Shown: positions 49,743-58,010 of the stretch, piece after piece
How positions within the stretch are numbered: position 1 is the first letter of the stretch
Layout: the number at the start of each line of letters is the position of its first letter
IMG/VR virus record: IMGVR_UViG_3300023179_000072
Coordinates: 1 to 64,000 of that record
Source: a virus
Strand: one strand, 5' to 3'
DNA: 64,000 nucleotides
Translations under genes and position numbers: made by a program
Notes under the pieces: generated by a model
Databases searched by the model: none
The model's input: only the letters and a program-made list of their open reading frames with translations
Told to the model about the DNA's origin: nothing

Positions 49743-49770
49743 ATTATACCACGGTATTCTTTAGTTGCAA
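49743..49770 (-). promoter_or_regulatory. Sigma70 promoter, CGATATAA after -10
   Basis: TTGCAA, 16 bases, TATAAT then GTCGATATAAGAG. Confidence 0.75.
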
Positions 49771-49808
49771 GAAAAAAATTTCCTTGCAATGCTGTAAGGT
49801 TTAGCTCA

Positions 49809-49823
49809 GCAAATATTGTGCCA
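49809..49823 (-). promoter_or_regulatory. Sigma54-type -24/-12 box
   Basis: TGGCAC-AATAT-TTGC after array 21. Confidence 0.55.
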
Positions 49824-49848
49824 AATATTTAATTCAATAGACTCGCCA

Positions 49849-49926
49849 TAAATCCTTTACCAGATTAGACTTACATCAAATGTGGGCGTCCATATTGATC
49901 ATAAGTCTTTATACCTCAATAACATA
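49849..49926. repeat. Four-palindrome array 21 (last copy)
   Basis: Sites TAAATCCTTT, ATTAGACTTA, TAAGTCTTTA, CAATAACATA; spacing exact but the outer sites are weak. Confidence 0.82.
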
Positions 49927-50024
49927 GGGGTGGTTTTTCTGTTTTTTTTACCCTTTTCCCAACCCAGACTAAAAGCGGAGGGTGGTTGATACGCAATCGA
50001 AACCAATAAAATATAATGTATTAC

Positions 50025-51185
50025 CTAAACTATCCCTGTAGACCCTTGTTTCTTACTCTTTCTTTGTCTTTTTAGCTGTCTATAAGACAAGCTGAATCTT
50101 CTGTTTCTATTAGAATCCAGTATATCAGGATACTTTTCTTTTAATTTAAGTTCCTTTTCCCATCTGTACGCAGCATATGATACTTTTTTACCGCACCATA
50201 TTTGGTTACCACTCCAGCGGTCAGCAAAATATTGCGTTAACTTGTATAAATCTGCTTTAAACTCTATCCACTTTTCCTCAAATTCTTTTGGAAAATCCCC
50301 GCGTTTATCAAGACTGTTTTGTCTATGGCTTCCTTTTTCTAGATGATCAGGATTAAAGCACCGACCGTTACCACATTTATGTCGTATTAATTCGGGATAC
50401 TCTCCAGTTTTTTCCCAATACGCAACCCTATGCTTTAATAGTGTCTTGGTTTGACCAGAGTCTTTGGATTCGCCAATAGTTACCTGCATTCTAGCATAAC
50501 CACTAACATGAACATCATTACTTTCTTTACATCCCGTCTCATTATTTATAGTATAAAATTTTGTATAAGAATTATACGTAATAGCTTTTTGTAGCCATGG
50601 TCTCAAATATTCTTCGTTATTGGAGGCCCACGTATTCAATAAGCAATTTTTATTGTATTTATTTAGATAATGTGTTTCTTTCCTCAATAGCTCAGCCTCA
50701 CTACACTGCTCAATAATAGCATACTTGATAGTACAGTCTTTATTATTAAAATAAGACAATAACAATTTTGAATTATGCTTATTATGTTTTAAGTCTCTGC
50801 AATGTTCTGTTAGTCTTTTTTTAATGTTTATACTACTACCTATATATAGTTTGATATCATTAATTTTAAAAGCAGCACACGAATCATTTTTGTCATATTT
50901 CCAAACAAAATAAATAGCATAGACACCAGAAACACTATTTTTCATTCGTTTGATATTATTAATAGTTTTCCATTGTTTGATCACAGAATGATCTACATTA
51001 GTTTTTATATCTCTTAGCTTAAACATATTACTCAAATATGCTTTGCTCACATTATATTTTTTTATTAAACTATTAGTAGTAGCACCAGCTGCATATTCTG
51101 CTATTAATTTTCTTTCTTGGTTGCCATTTAATATGGTTTTAATTTTGCGTTTAGTTTTGTCCTTACTGCCTTTTGGTCTTGGCAT
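50025..51185 (-). CDS. GIY-YIG / HNH fusion endonuclease
   Basis: A 386-aa protein with two nuclease domains. Residues 2-8 (PRPKGSK) are AT-hook-like, 25-60 a helix-turn-helix (LIKKYNVSKAYLSNMF). The GIY-YIG domain is about 86-180: SGVYAIYF, KLYIGSSINIKKRLTEH with the catalytic Tyr and Arg, and Glu170 in LLRKETHYLNKY. The HNH-like domain is about 248-292: LLKHRVAYW, IRHKCGNGRCFNPDHLEKGS and N290, with zinc-type Cys271 and Cys276. Both catalytic sets look intact. Start after AGGAAATA. Confidence 0.88.
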   Translation of the reverse strand: MPRPKGSKDKTKRKIKTILNGNQERKLIAEYAAGATTNSLIKKYNVSKAYLSNMFKLRDIKTNVDHSVIKQWKTINNIKRMKNSVSGVYAIYFVWKYDKNDSCAAFKINDIKLYIGSSINIKKRLTEHCRDLKHNKHNSKLLLSYFNNKDCTIKYAIIEQCSEAELLRKETHYLNKYNKNCLLNTWASNNEEYLRPWLQKAITYNSYTKFYTINNETGCKESNDVHVSGYARMQVTIGESKDSGQTKTLLKHRVAYWEKTGEYPELIRHKCGNGRCFNPDHLEKGSHRQNSLDKRGDFPKEFEEKWIEFKADLYKLTQYFADRWSGNQIWCGKKVSYAAYRWEKELKLKEKYPDILDSNRNRRFSLSYRQLKRQRKSKKQGSTGIV

Positions 51186-51186
51186 T

Positions 51187-52812
51187 TTATTTCCTAATAG
51201 TGAACTGATGGGTTATTGTTGTTTGTTTCGATACAGGATCAAATACCTGAATCTTAACGTTATTATAACCCCTATGAAACCAGTTCCTATTAAATAAAAT
51301 ATTAAAGCCATGATTAGTACCCCACACAGTCTGCATTAATGCTGGCCTATACTGATTAGCCCACTGACCAGCAACTAATCTATTATTAACTAGTATTCTT
51401 ACAATCACAGGAGAACTACCACTTATTTCACTATAAGCCCATCCCGTCACTCTTCTTAAACTTATAAAACCTACATGAACCACAGGAGGAGGAACGGTAA
51501 CCTTTGTCGAAGCTATTTCACTCCAAGATCCGCTCTGAACGTCCTGAGCCTTGATACTTATAACATGTTCCCCTACCACCAGACCACCCAGATTAAAAAT
51601 GAAAGATCCATCCGAGTTTGTTATCTTGGTAGTTACTAAAGTATTATCTATCCACAACTGAACGTTTACTGATACCGAACTATCAGGATCTTTTGCCCAA
51701 CCACCTATAACTCTTAAGGTCTGGTAATTAATTGCCCCAATAGGAGCTTGATTATGAGTATATGGAATCCCCAACAAACTATCTACAGCCGCCTCTAAAT
51801 TTAATTTGCCCCCAGTAGCTACCTTACCAAATAATTCTGGAATTTTATCCACGTTTGAGAATAACACAGTCTTAGTTTCTGCAACACTTATTCCTGGCTT
51901 AACAGCATTTAATAACGCCACAGCCCCAGCAACAAATGGAGAGGCCATGCTAGTTCCACTCATATATCCATAATTGTTATCTGGTAAAGTAGATAAAATC
52001 ATTGTGCCAGGAGCAGCTAAGTCCACAGTTTCATTTCCATAATTAGAATATCCAGATAAATTAATATTATCATCCCCTAATGATGCTACACTAATAATAT
52101 TATCTAAATTATAACAACTAGGATAATTTAAGCTAATATCATTATTGCTAGAACTATTTCCTGCTGCCACCGTAAGCATAATATTACTATCATTTAATTT
52201 AGATATTTCATTATACATTACTGAACTATAATTAGTACCCATATTCCAGCTAGCATTAGCCACAACTATATTTATATGATAAGTATTTTTCATCATTAAA
52301 ATATAATCCATAGCTTTTAAGGCCCCACTTGTATATCCCACCCCCTTATCATCCATAAATTTTAAGCTCATTATACTAACATTCCAATTTATTCCACAAA
52401 TTCCCAACCCATTATTCCCTTCTGCACCAATTATGCCCGCAACATGAGTTCCATGACCATAATTATCTTGAATATTATTAGTATTATCAACAAAATTCCA
52501 CCCATGAATATCATCAACATATCCATTATGATCATTATCTATTCCATCTCCTGGTATTTCTCCAGGATTAGTCCACAAATTATTTTTTAGATCATTATGG
52601 TTTACATCAACTCCACTATCAATAATAGCCACCACCACATTTTTTGATCCTGTATAGTTTGTCCATGCATTATAAGCTGAAGTACTATTTAAGCCCCATT
52701 GATCATTAATTCTATTATCATTAGGAGCTATTGATAATAGTTGTTTGGATTCTAATTTCTCTATGCCCAGAACTTTTGTGTTCACTTTTGCTCTTCCTTG
52801 AAACAAATTCAA
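51187..52812 (-). CDS. Secreted subtilase (S8) with C-terminal Ig-like repeats
   Basis: A 541-aa protease. Residues 20-27 are LESKQLLS, the LExRxLLS-type N-terminal motif of planctomycete exported proteins, which here replaces a normal signal peptide. The S8 domain (32-340) has Asp65 in VAIIDSGVDV, His120 in GHGTHVAG and Ser288 in GTSMASP, all in place, with Asn-containing AAGNS around 216-220. Residues 355-540 hold two repeats starting GAINYQTLRVIGGWAKDP and GFISLRRVTGWAYSE, beta-sandwich domains. It may cut host surface protein or mature the adhesins next to it. A planctomycete origin is likely. Confidence 0.9.
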   Translation of the reverse strand: MNLFQGRAKVNTKVLGIEKLESKQLLSIAPNDNRINDQWGLNSTSAYNAWTNYTGSKNVVVAIIDSGVDVNHNDLKNNLWTNPGEIPGDGIDNDHNGYVDDIHGWNFVDNTNNIQDNYGHGTHVAGIIGAEGNNGLGICGINWNVSIMSLKFMDDKGVGYTSGALKAMDYILMMKNTYHINIVVANASWNMGTNYSSVMYNEISKLNDSNIMLTVAAGNSSSNNDISLNYPSCYNLDNIISVASLGDDNINLSGYSNYGNETVDLAAPGTMILSTLPDNNYGYMSGTSMASPFVAGAVALLNAVKPGISVAETKTVLFSNVDKIPELFGKVATGGKLNLEAAVDSLLGIPYTHNQAPIGAINYQTLRVIGGWAKDPDSSVSVNVQLWIDNTLVTTKITNSDGSFIFNLGGLVVGEHVISIKAQDVQSGSWSEIASTKVTVPPPVVHVGFISLRRVTGWAYSEISGSSPVIVRILVNNRLVAGQWANQYRPALMQTVWGTNHGFNILFNRNWFHRGYNNVKIQVFDPVSKQTTITHQFTIRK

Positions 52813-52870
52813 AACTCTATATCAGCACAAGTTAGCATAAAAAGCTCAAAAATCAATAAGAATTTTTTAT

Positions 52871-53818
52871 TTATCTTATATAAATTTCTACTCTTGCAGA
52901 CCTATTGATACCTGTACTATTATTACAACAATTAATTATATCACCAGCTGAATAATTACCAAAATTAGAATCCAGACCAATACCATTGCTAACATCATTG
53001 GTTCCTGCCCAATAACCCCAACTATTACTAAGGGTGGATGGAGAAGAATAATTTCCTTCTCCATTGTCATTCCAACCAAAACCCCATCGTACTCTTGCGG
53101 TACCATAGTTCCAAAAGGGTCTTGGATAACTTTTAAAATTGAATCCATAAAAATTGATATCTTTCTGTGTTGCAAAAATATTATTCCCCCAGTTTGGAGA
53201 ATTTGTTGCTAGTCCTTTAAAATATCCTCCATAGTTTCCTCCTGTATTAACACCACCAGTATTAAAGGTGCCAGCAGTATTAAAAAAATCGATTAAACAT
53301 ATTCTATTTCCATCAAAGAAATTATTCTCCAGCCATGTCCAACAATTAAAAGGATTAGGAGTTATTGCTCCACCCCCATTATTTACTAAAATATCCGGCC
53401 AAATAGCCATAATATCTTTAGCTTGAAAAGTATTCATAATATGAAATTTAGCATCACTATTATTTCTATTAGCATCACTATGATTTAAAGTATTAGCTTG
53501 TGTCCAATAACTAGAAATATAATTAAATTTAGTACTACCCAACGAAGCTTTCATAGCCAACATCCATGCTCCTCCATCAAAAGATGAATCCATTAAACAG
53601 TATGTTAAATTATTATTAATTAAATAAACTCCGTTAGGAGCTGTTGGTAACATATTTTTAATTTCTAAAGCATTATTAAAACTGATTGACCCATTAGTTG
53701 TTGGTGTTATATTATTTGATTCTATAGAATATGGACCATTTCCACAATTATTAGCTGAGTATACTCTAAATTTATAATTAGTATTATTACTAAGATTATT
53801 AATTTTTAACATTTTCAT
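52871..53818 (-). CDS. Fibrinogen-like adhesin with half FN3 domain
   Basis: A 315-aa protein. Residues 1-40 are the second half of a fibronectin-III domain (NLSNNTNYKFRVYSANNCG); the rest reads GVYLINN, YCLMDSSFDGGAWMLAMK, SYWTQANTLNHSD and on, the pattern of bacterial/viral fibrinogen-related domains that bind sugar or acetyl groups. The Cys and G-G-x-W-M core is intact. Starting inside an FN3 shows the gene was cut from a longer adhesin. Ribosome site AAGGAAAAA. Confidence 0.75.
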   Translation of the reverse strand: MKMLKINNLSNNTNYKFRVYSANNCGNGPYSIESNNITPTTNGSISFNNALEIKNMLPTAPNGVYLINNNLTYCLMDSSFDGGAWMLAMKASLGSTKFNYISSYWTQANTLNHSDANRNNSDAKFHIMNTFQAKDIMAIWPDILVNNGGGAITPNPFNCWTWLENNFFDGNRICLIDFFNTAGTFNTGGVNTGGNYGGYFKGLATNSPNWGNNIFATQKDINFYGFNFKSYPRPFWNYGTARVRWGFGWNDNGEGNYSSPSTLSNSWGYWAGTNDVSNGIGLDSNFGNYSAGDIINCCNNSTGINRSARVEIYIR

Positions 53819-53836
53819 TTTTATTTTTCCTTTTTT

Positions 53837-56800
53837 TTATTTTGGATTTATAAAAGGAGCATCAGATGGTGTAAAATTATCATTATATCTTGCAACACCC
53901 TTGGTTATACGGAATTCATCAAAATAACCCAGAATATAACCAGCATTTCCGTTATCCCCACCTATTGCTAATGGCAAATTATCATTAATATTAGCTGATG
54001 AAGATCCTCCACCACAATAAATTCCATTAATATACATTCTTATTGTGCCATTATCTCTAACAACTGCGACATGATTCCACTGATTAGGAACAACAGAAAT
54101 ATTGCCAGGTAAAAAGCTTGATGTTTCATCAATCCACATTAAGACGTTATTTACACCATTATTATAATTAGTATCTAACAAGAAATACCAACCTCCAGGA
54201 TTAGGTGCTGTTGCGGTAGATGCTATTGATCCCCATGTGTAGTACCCCGATATGCTTCCTGTCCAATATAACCAACATTCTATTGTAAAGTTTTGAGTTC
54301 CAAATTGTATAGAAGAACTATTATTTACTATAGCTTTTTTACCCCATGAAGAGCAATCTAACGAATTATTGAATTTGCCTATTTGGTTTGTTATAGCAGC
54401 ACCATTTATAGCATTTACAACATTACTATTAATGGAACTATCAATCAGATTGGTATCTCCATTACCGCTATCCATGTGTAACAGTAGCGAAACATTATTT
54501 ATATAAGGATCAGGATCACTGAATGGAACATTTGAAGGATTACAATAGTCGGGGAACGGCGCGGTGGGCGGAACGAAATTGGAGGTGTAACGGGCCATTG
54601 ACGAGATGCGCAAATCGTCGATGAAACCCGAAAAATTAAACCCGTAGTTCGGGGCACTCCCAATCGAAATGCCGCTATTCGTGACGGGGAACGTCTGAGT
54701 GCTCGTGCCGATTAACGTGCCGTCCTGATACATCGAATTGGTGCCGACATAACGAACGCACGCTATGTGCGTCCATGCGTCAACGCCAACGGAACCGCCC
54801 GCAATCGCCCCTGTGAGTGCGTTGTTCCAGTAGAGCGTTCCGTTTGGCGTCACGTACACGTTCATGCCTCCGACACCACCACGGATGTTGCCGGCCTCAA
54901 AAAAAGTTTGTACGCTACCACCACCGGCGGCGCGTCGCATCCACAGTTCAATCGTAAAATCGCCCGACCAATCAAATCCCGGCAGCGACGCAGACAGGTA
55001 ATCGCCGATGCCGTCGAACGCCGCGGACTGAGATCCGAACTTGCATTGCGCCGACGATTGCGTTGCGTTGCCATTCGCCGTGACGGTTTTGGGAGTGCCG
55101 CTGGAATCGGTAAACGACGATCCGTTGCCTTCCATGTGTAACAGTAGCGAAACATTATTTATATAAGGATCACAATCACTGAATGGAACATTTGGTGGAG
55201 TGAAATTATTAGTATAAACTGCTTTGCTAACTATTCTAAGTTCATCTATATAACCATTTAACACATACTGGGATGCAGGATGTTTTCCTATTATTAGAGG
55301 AGCATTTTCTGTTACAGAATAATATGAGCCACTAGCCTGACTTTGTAGGTTTCCATCTACAAATAAAGATGTTAAATTACCATCGTAAACCACTGCTATA
55401 TGATGCCAAGTTTGGGAAGATGGTTGGTTTATAGCTATATTTCCCCATGATGGACTACCTGGATAAGCCATAGCATTTAACCACTGCCAGTATAAAGTAT
55501 TATTTTCTACAAACAAATTGTATTGTAGTCCATTTACATAATTCCACTCACCTTGTGAAGCTCCTTTTGAGATTAAAACCTTATCTGTATTATCTATAAA
55601 ATTAACAAACATTTCTATAGTAAAGGGTTGATTATTTAATCCGAGATCAAACTTAGTATCATCTGGTATCGAAATATAAGAATCATTCGTACCATTTACA
55701 TATAAACTAGATCCTCCAAACTTGCTTTGATTCGTACTAATTTTTGCATTATTATATGGTGTTATAGATGAATTATAACAACTACTATCAATAAAGTTAG
55801 TGCTTCCATCATTACCATCAAAATGTAGAAGTAAAACACAATCTTGACATTGATTTGAGGTCGGGGTTGGGGTTGGGGTTGGTGTAGCGGTTGGAGTTGG
55901 TGTAGCGGTTGGAGTTATATAAGCATCACAATCACTACTGAATGGAGCAGTCGGAATTGCAATATTACTGTCTGATATTAAATTAAGTGCAGAGCCTGAG
56001 CCTATAGTAAGGCGTAATTCATCAATATAACCAACAAAAGATGGAAAATAATTTTCTCCACCATACCCAATATAGGTAGGCTCAGTATAAAAAGTTATAA
56101 TACTATTATTAAAACCACTACCAGCAAAATTTCCATTTATATACCAACGCCATATATTAGATGCGCGAGAAAATGCAATATAATTCCATTGATTAACCAC
56201 AACCTGACTATTAGCGGATAAATATAAATCGTTAGCATTAGGAAGATTATTTATATGAATTTTAGGAACTAGAGAATCAATATGAACCACAAACTTTGCA
56301 TGATCACCTGATCCGCCGCTAGTTGCATAAATTCCATAACGCCCAGAAGATTGTGTTGGATAAATCCAGCATTCGAAAGCTAAATCACTATCATTAATAT
56401 TAAAATCAGAATCATATTCACTATAGATCCATCCATTGTTGGTAATCATAGAATTACCAAATTTGGCGAACCATTTAAATTGTACTGGATTACCCGGTTC
56501 AGACAATATTAATGTTTTTGGAATATTACTAGAGTCTATAAATACATTACTTCCATCCTCACCATCAAAATGTAGAAGTAGAACACATTTACATTGATTT
56601 GGGGTCGGGGTCGGGGTAATGTATTCGTTCCAAATCGATCCACCATCAATACTATATTCTACTATATATTTTAGTGGTGATTTACCACTATTAATATCTG
56701 ATATTTCATCCCAAATTAGATACGCTTCGCTATCACCCGCTATTGTTAGGATATTTGTAGGAGCTTCTGTTGGTGTTGTACAATTATTAGAATCAGGAAT

Positions 56801-58000
56801 GACACTATTACTATTAACACTATATTTAGTATCATTAATATTATATATAGCTCCAATTCTAAAAATATAAGAAGTTCCATTATTTAAATTTTTAAGTAGA
56901 ATATAATTTAAAGTTGGATCTATATAATTTAAATAGTTATTCCAACTAATACCATTATTAATACTATATTGTATATTATATCCTAATACTTTTAATATAT
57001 GATTATTAGGAAAGCTCCAACTTAAAAGAGCACTAGTATCTCCACTTTCCGCCTCCACATTGAATGGTATATCCAACTTTACTTCACAGGACTCATAAGA
57101 TCCTATACCAGCACTATTTATTGCAGCTACTCTAACTAAATATGTTTTATCAATAGTTAAATTATTAAGATTAATATTTGTATTTATAGAATTATTAATA
57201 TAATCAACCCAATCTATTCCATTATTATTAGAATACTGTATACTATAATTAATAATTTCTCCGCCATTATCATCATCTGGTTTAGTCCATAATAATGATA
57301 TACTGTTATTAGAATCAGCATGAGCAGATAAATTAGTAATATTATTTGGAATCGATATTTGTGTTCCTGTTGATGGAAATGGAGCAAGAATACTATTTAT
57401 ATTAAAATTATCGTTATATCTACATGATCCTACTCCTTTTGTAATTCTTAACTCATCTATATAGCCATTAAATGTTTCACTACCATAACTATGCATACCA
57501 GTACCAATATAAACTTCTCTAGAGTACCCCAAATCAGAAGCTGCTGCCCCACCACTAATTGATAAAGATTGGTTACCATTAATATATACGCTAATATTTC
57601 CATTATTTCTCACCAATGCTAAATGATTCCAAGCATTTAGGGTCACACTATTAGCTCCCCAATTCCAAGATGTGCCATTAAAATATAATTGGTCTCCATT
57701 TGTGCCCATTCTCCATAATAATCCACTATCATATCGTCCTATAGAAATAAGAGTTCTCCAATTAATATTATCTAAAGGATAAATCCACATCTCCACTGTA
57801 AAATCTTCTGTTCCAAATCCAAAAGCAGGATCGCTTTCTATAAAAACATACGGAGATCCACCGTTAGGAGCATAGTCACTTCGTCCACTTAGTTTTAAAG
57901 ATCCCGATTCTGTACCAAATCTATCTTTATTCTTACTTATAAAAGCCCCATTATATAAAGTAACATTTTTAGGGGTTATAGATGAATCAATAATATTCAT
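53837..58000 (-). CDS. Giant LamG/FN3 adhesin 3
   Basis: A 1387-aa protein (start ATG 57998-58000, AAGGA upstream). In order: LamG (about 1-195, beginning in the middle of a LamG unit), two full and one half FN3 domains (about 220-460), a LamG, a Thr-Pro linker, a LamG, a GC-rich LamG (about 957-1155) and a last LamG ending NPK. Each LamG has LLLHxDG, SLYxxG, FTIExW and GYIDELRI. These are carbohydrate- or protein-binding sandwiches, probably a virion fibre or host-surface adhesin. The GC-rich domain has a different codon use and is flanked by 63-bp repeats. Confidence 0.82.
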   Translation of the reverse strand: MNIIDSSITPKNVTLYNGAFISKNKDRFGTESGSLKLSGRSDYAPNGGSPYVFIESDPAFGFGTEDFTVEMWIYPLDNINWRTLISIGRYDSGLLWRMGTNGDQLYFNGTSWNWGANSVTLNAWNHLALVRNNGNISVYINGNQSLSISGGAAASDLGYSREVYIGTGMHSYGSETFNGYIDELRITKGVGSCRYNDNFNINSILAPFPSTGTQISIPNNITNLSAHADSNNSISLLWTKPDDDNGGEIINYSIQYSNNNGIDWVDYINNSINTNINLNNLTIDKTYLVRVAAINSAGIGSYESCEVKLDIPFNVEAESGDTSALLSWSFPNNHILKVLGYNIQYSINNGISWNNYLNYIDPTLNYILLKNLNNGTSYIFRIGAIYNINDTKYSVNSNSVIPDSNNCTTPTEAPTNILTIAGDSEAYLIWDEISDINSGKSPLKYIVEYSIDGGSIWNEYITPTPTPNQCKCVLLLHFDGEDGSNVFIDSSNIPKTLILSEPGNPVQFKWFAKFGNSMITNNGWIYSEYDSDFNINDSDLAFECWIYPTQSSGRYGIYATSGGSGDHAKFVVHIDSLVPKIHINNLPNANDLYLSANSQVVVNQWNYIAFSRASNIWRWYINGNFAGSGFNNSIITFYTEPTYIGYGGENYFPSFVGYIDELRLTIGSGSALNLISDSNIAIPTAPFSSDCDAYITPTATPTPTATPTPTPTPTSNQCQDCVLLLHFDGNDGSTNFIDSSCYNSSITPYNNAKISTNQSKFGGSSLYVNGTNDSYISIPDDTKFDLGLNNQPFTIEMFVNFIDNTDKVLISKGASQGEWNYVNGLQYNLFVENNTLYWQWLNAMAYPGSPSWGNIAINQPSSQTWHHIAVVYDGNLTSLFVDGNLQSQASGSYYSVTENAPLIIGKHPASQYVLNGYIDELRIVSKAVYTNNFTPPNVPFSDCDPYINNVSLLLHMEGNGSSFTDSSGTPKTVTANGNATQSSAQCKFGSQSAAFDGIGDYLSASLPGFDWSGDFTIELWMRRAAGGGSVQTFFEAGNIRGGVGGMNVYVTPNGTLYWNNALTGAIAGGSVGVDAWTHIACVRYVGTNSMYQDGTLIGTSTQTFPVTNSGISIGSAPNYGFNFSGFIDDLRISSMARYTSNFVPPTAPFPDYCNPSNVPFSDPDPYINNVSLLLHMDSGNGDTNLIDSSINSNVVNAINGAAITNQIGKFNNSLDCSSWGKKAIVNNSSSIQFGTQNFTIECWLYWTGSISGYYTWGSIASTATAPNPGGWYFLLDTNYNNGVNNVLMWIDETSSFLPGNISVVPNQWNHVAVVRDNGTIRMYINGIYCGGGSSSANINDNLPLAIGGDNGNAGYILGYFDEFRITKGVARYNDNFTPSDAPFINPK
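54471..54533. repeat. 63-bp direct repeat, left copy
   Basis: Starts TCCATGTGTAACAGTAGC; the same 63 bases recur at 55131-55193 with two changes. Together they bracket the GC-rich LamG segment. Confidence 0.9.
54534..55130 (-). mobile_element. GC-rich LamG cassette inside the adhesin
   Basis: A 597-bp segment, far richer in G and C than the rest of the gene, that codes one complete LamG domain (DFTIELWMRRAAGGG, GGMNVYVTPNGTLYW and YGFNFSGFIDDLRISSM). Repeat plus insert is 660 bp, exactly 220 codons, so it keeps the frame. Its two neighbouring LamG domains are adjacent, without this one, in the paralogue at 60763-64000. Best explained as a recent domain insertion by recombination. It is not a transposon; no transposase or terminal repeats beyond the 63-bp ones. 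Confidence 0.7.
55131..55193. repeat. 63-bp direct repeat, right copy
   Basis: Identical to 54471-54533 over its first 42 bases, then GG/CA, then identical again. Confidence 0.9.
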
Positions 58001-58010
58001 TATTTTATCC

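Noticed and set aside
29709-49926. Palindrome arrays as a CRISPR array or integron attC sites
   Set aside because: Copies are about 0.4-3 kb apart with genes between, not spacer-sized; no cas genes; no RYYYAAC/GTTRRRY attC ends.
54767-55155. Arg-rich open frames inside the GC-rich LamG segment
   Set aside because: Shadows of the LamG frame; no start signals and low-complexity composition.
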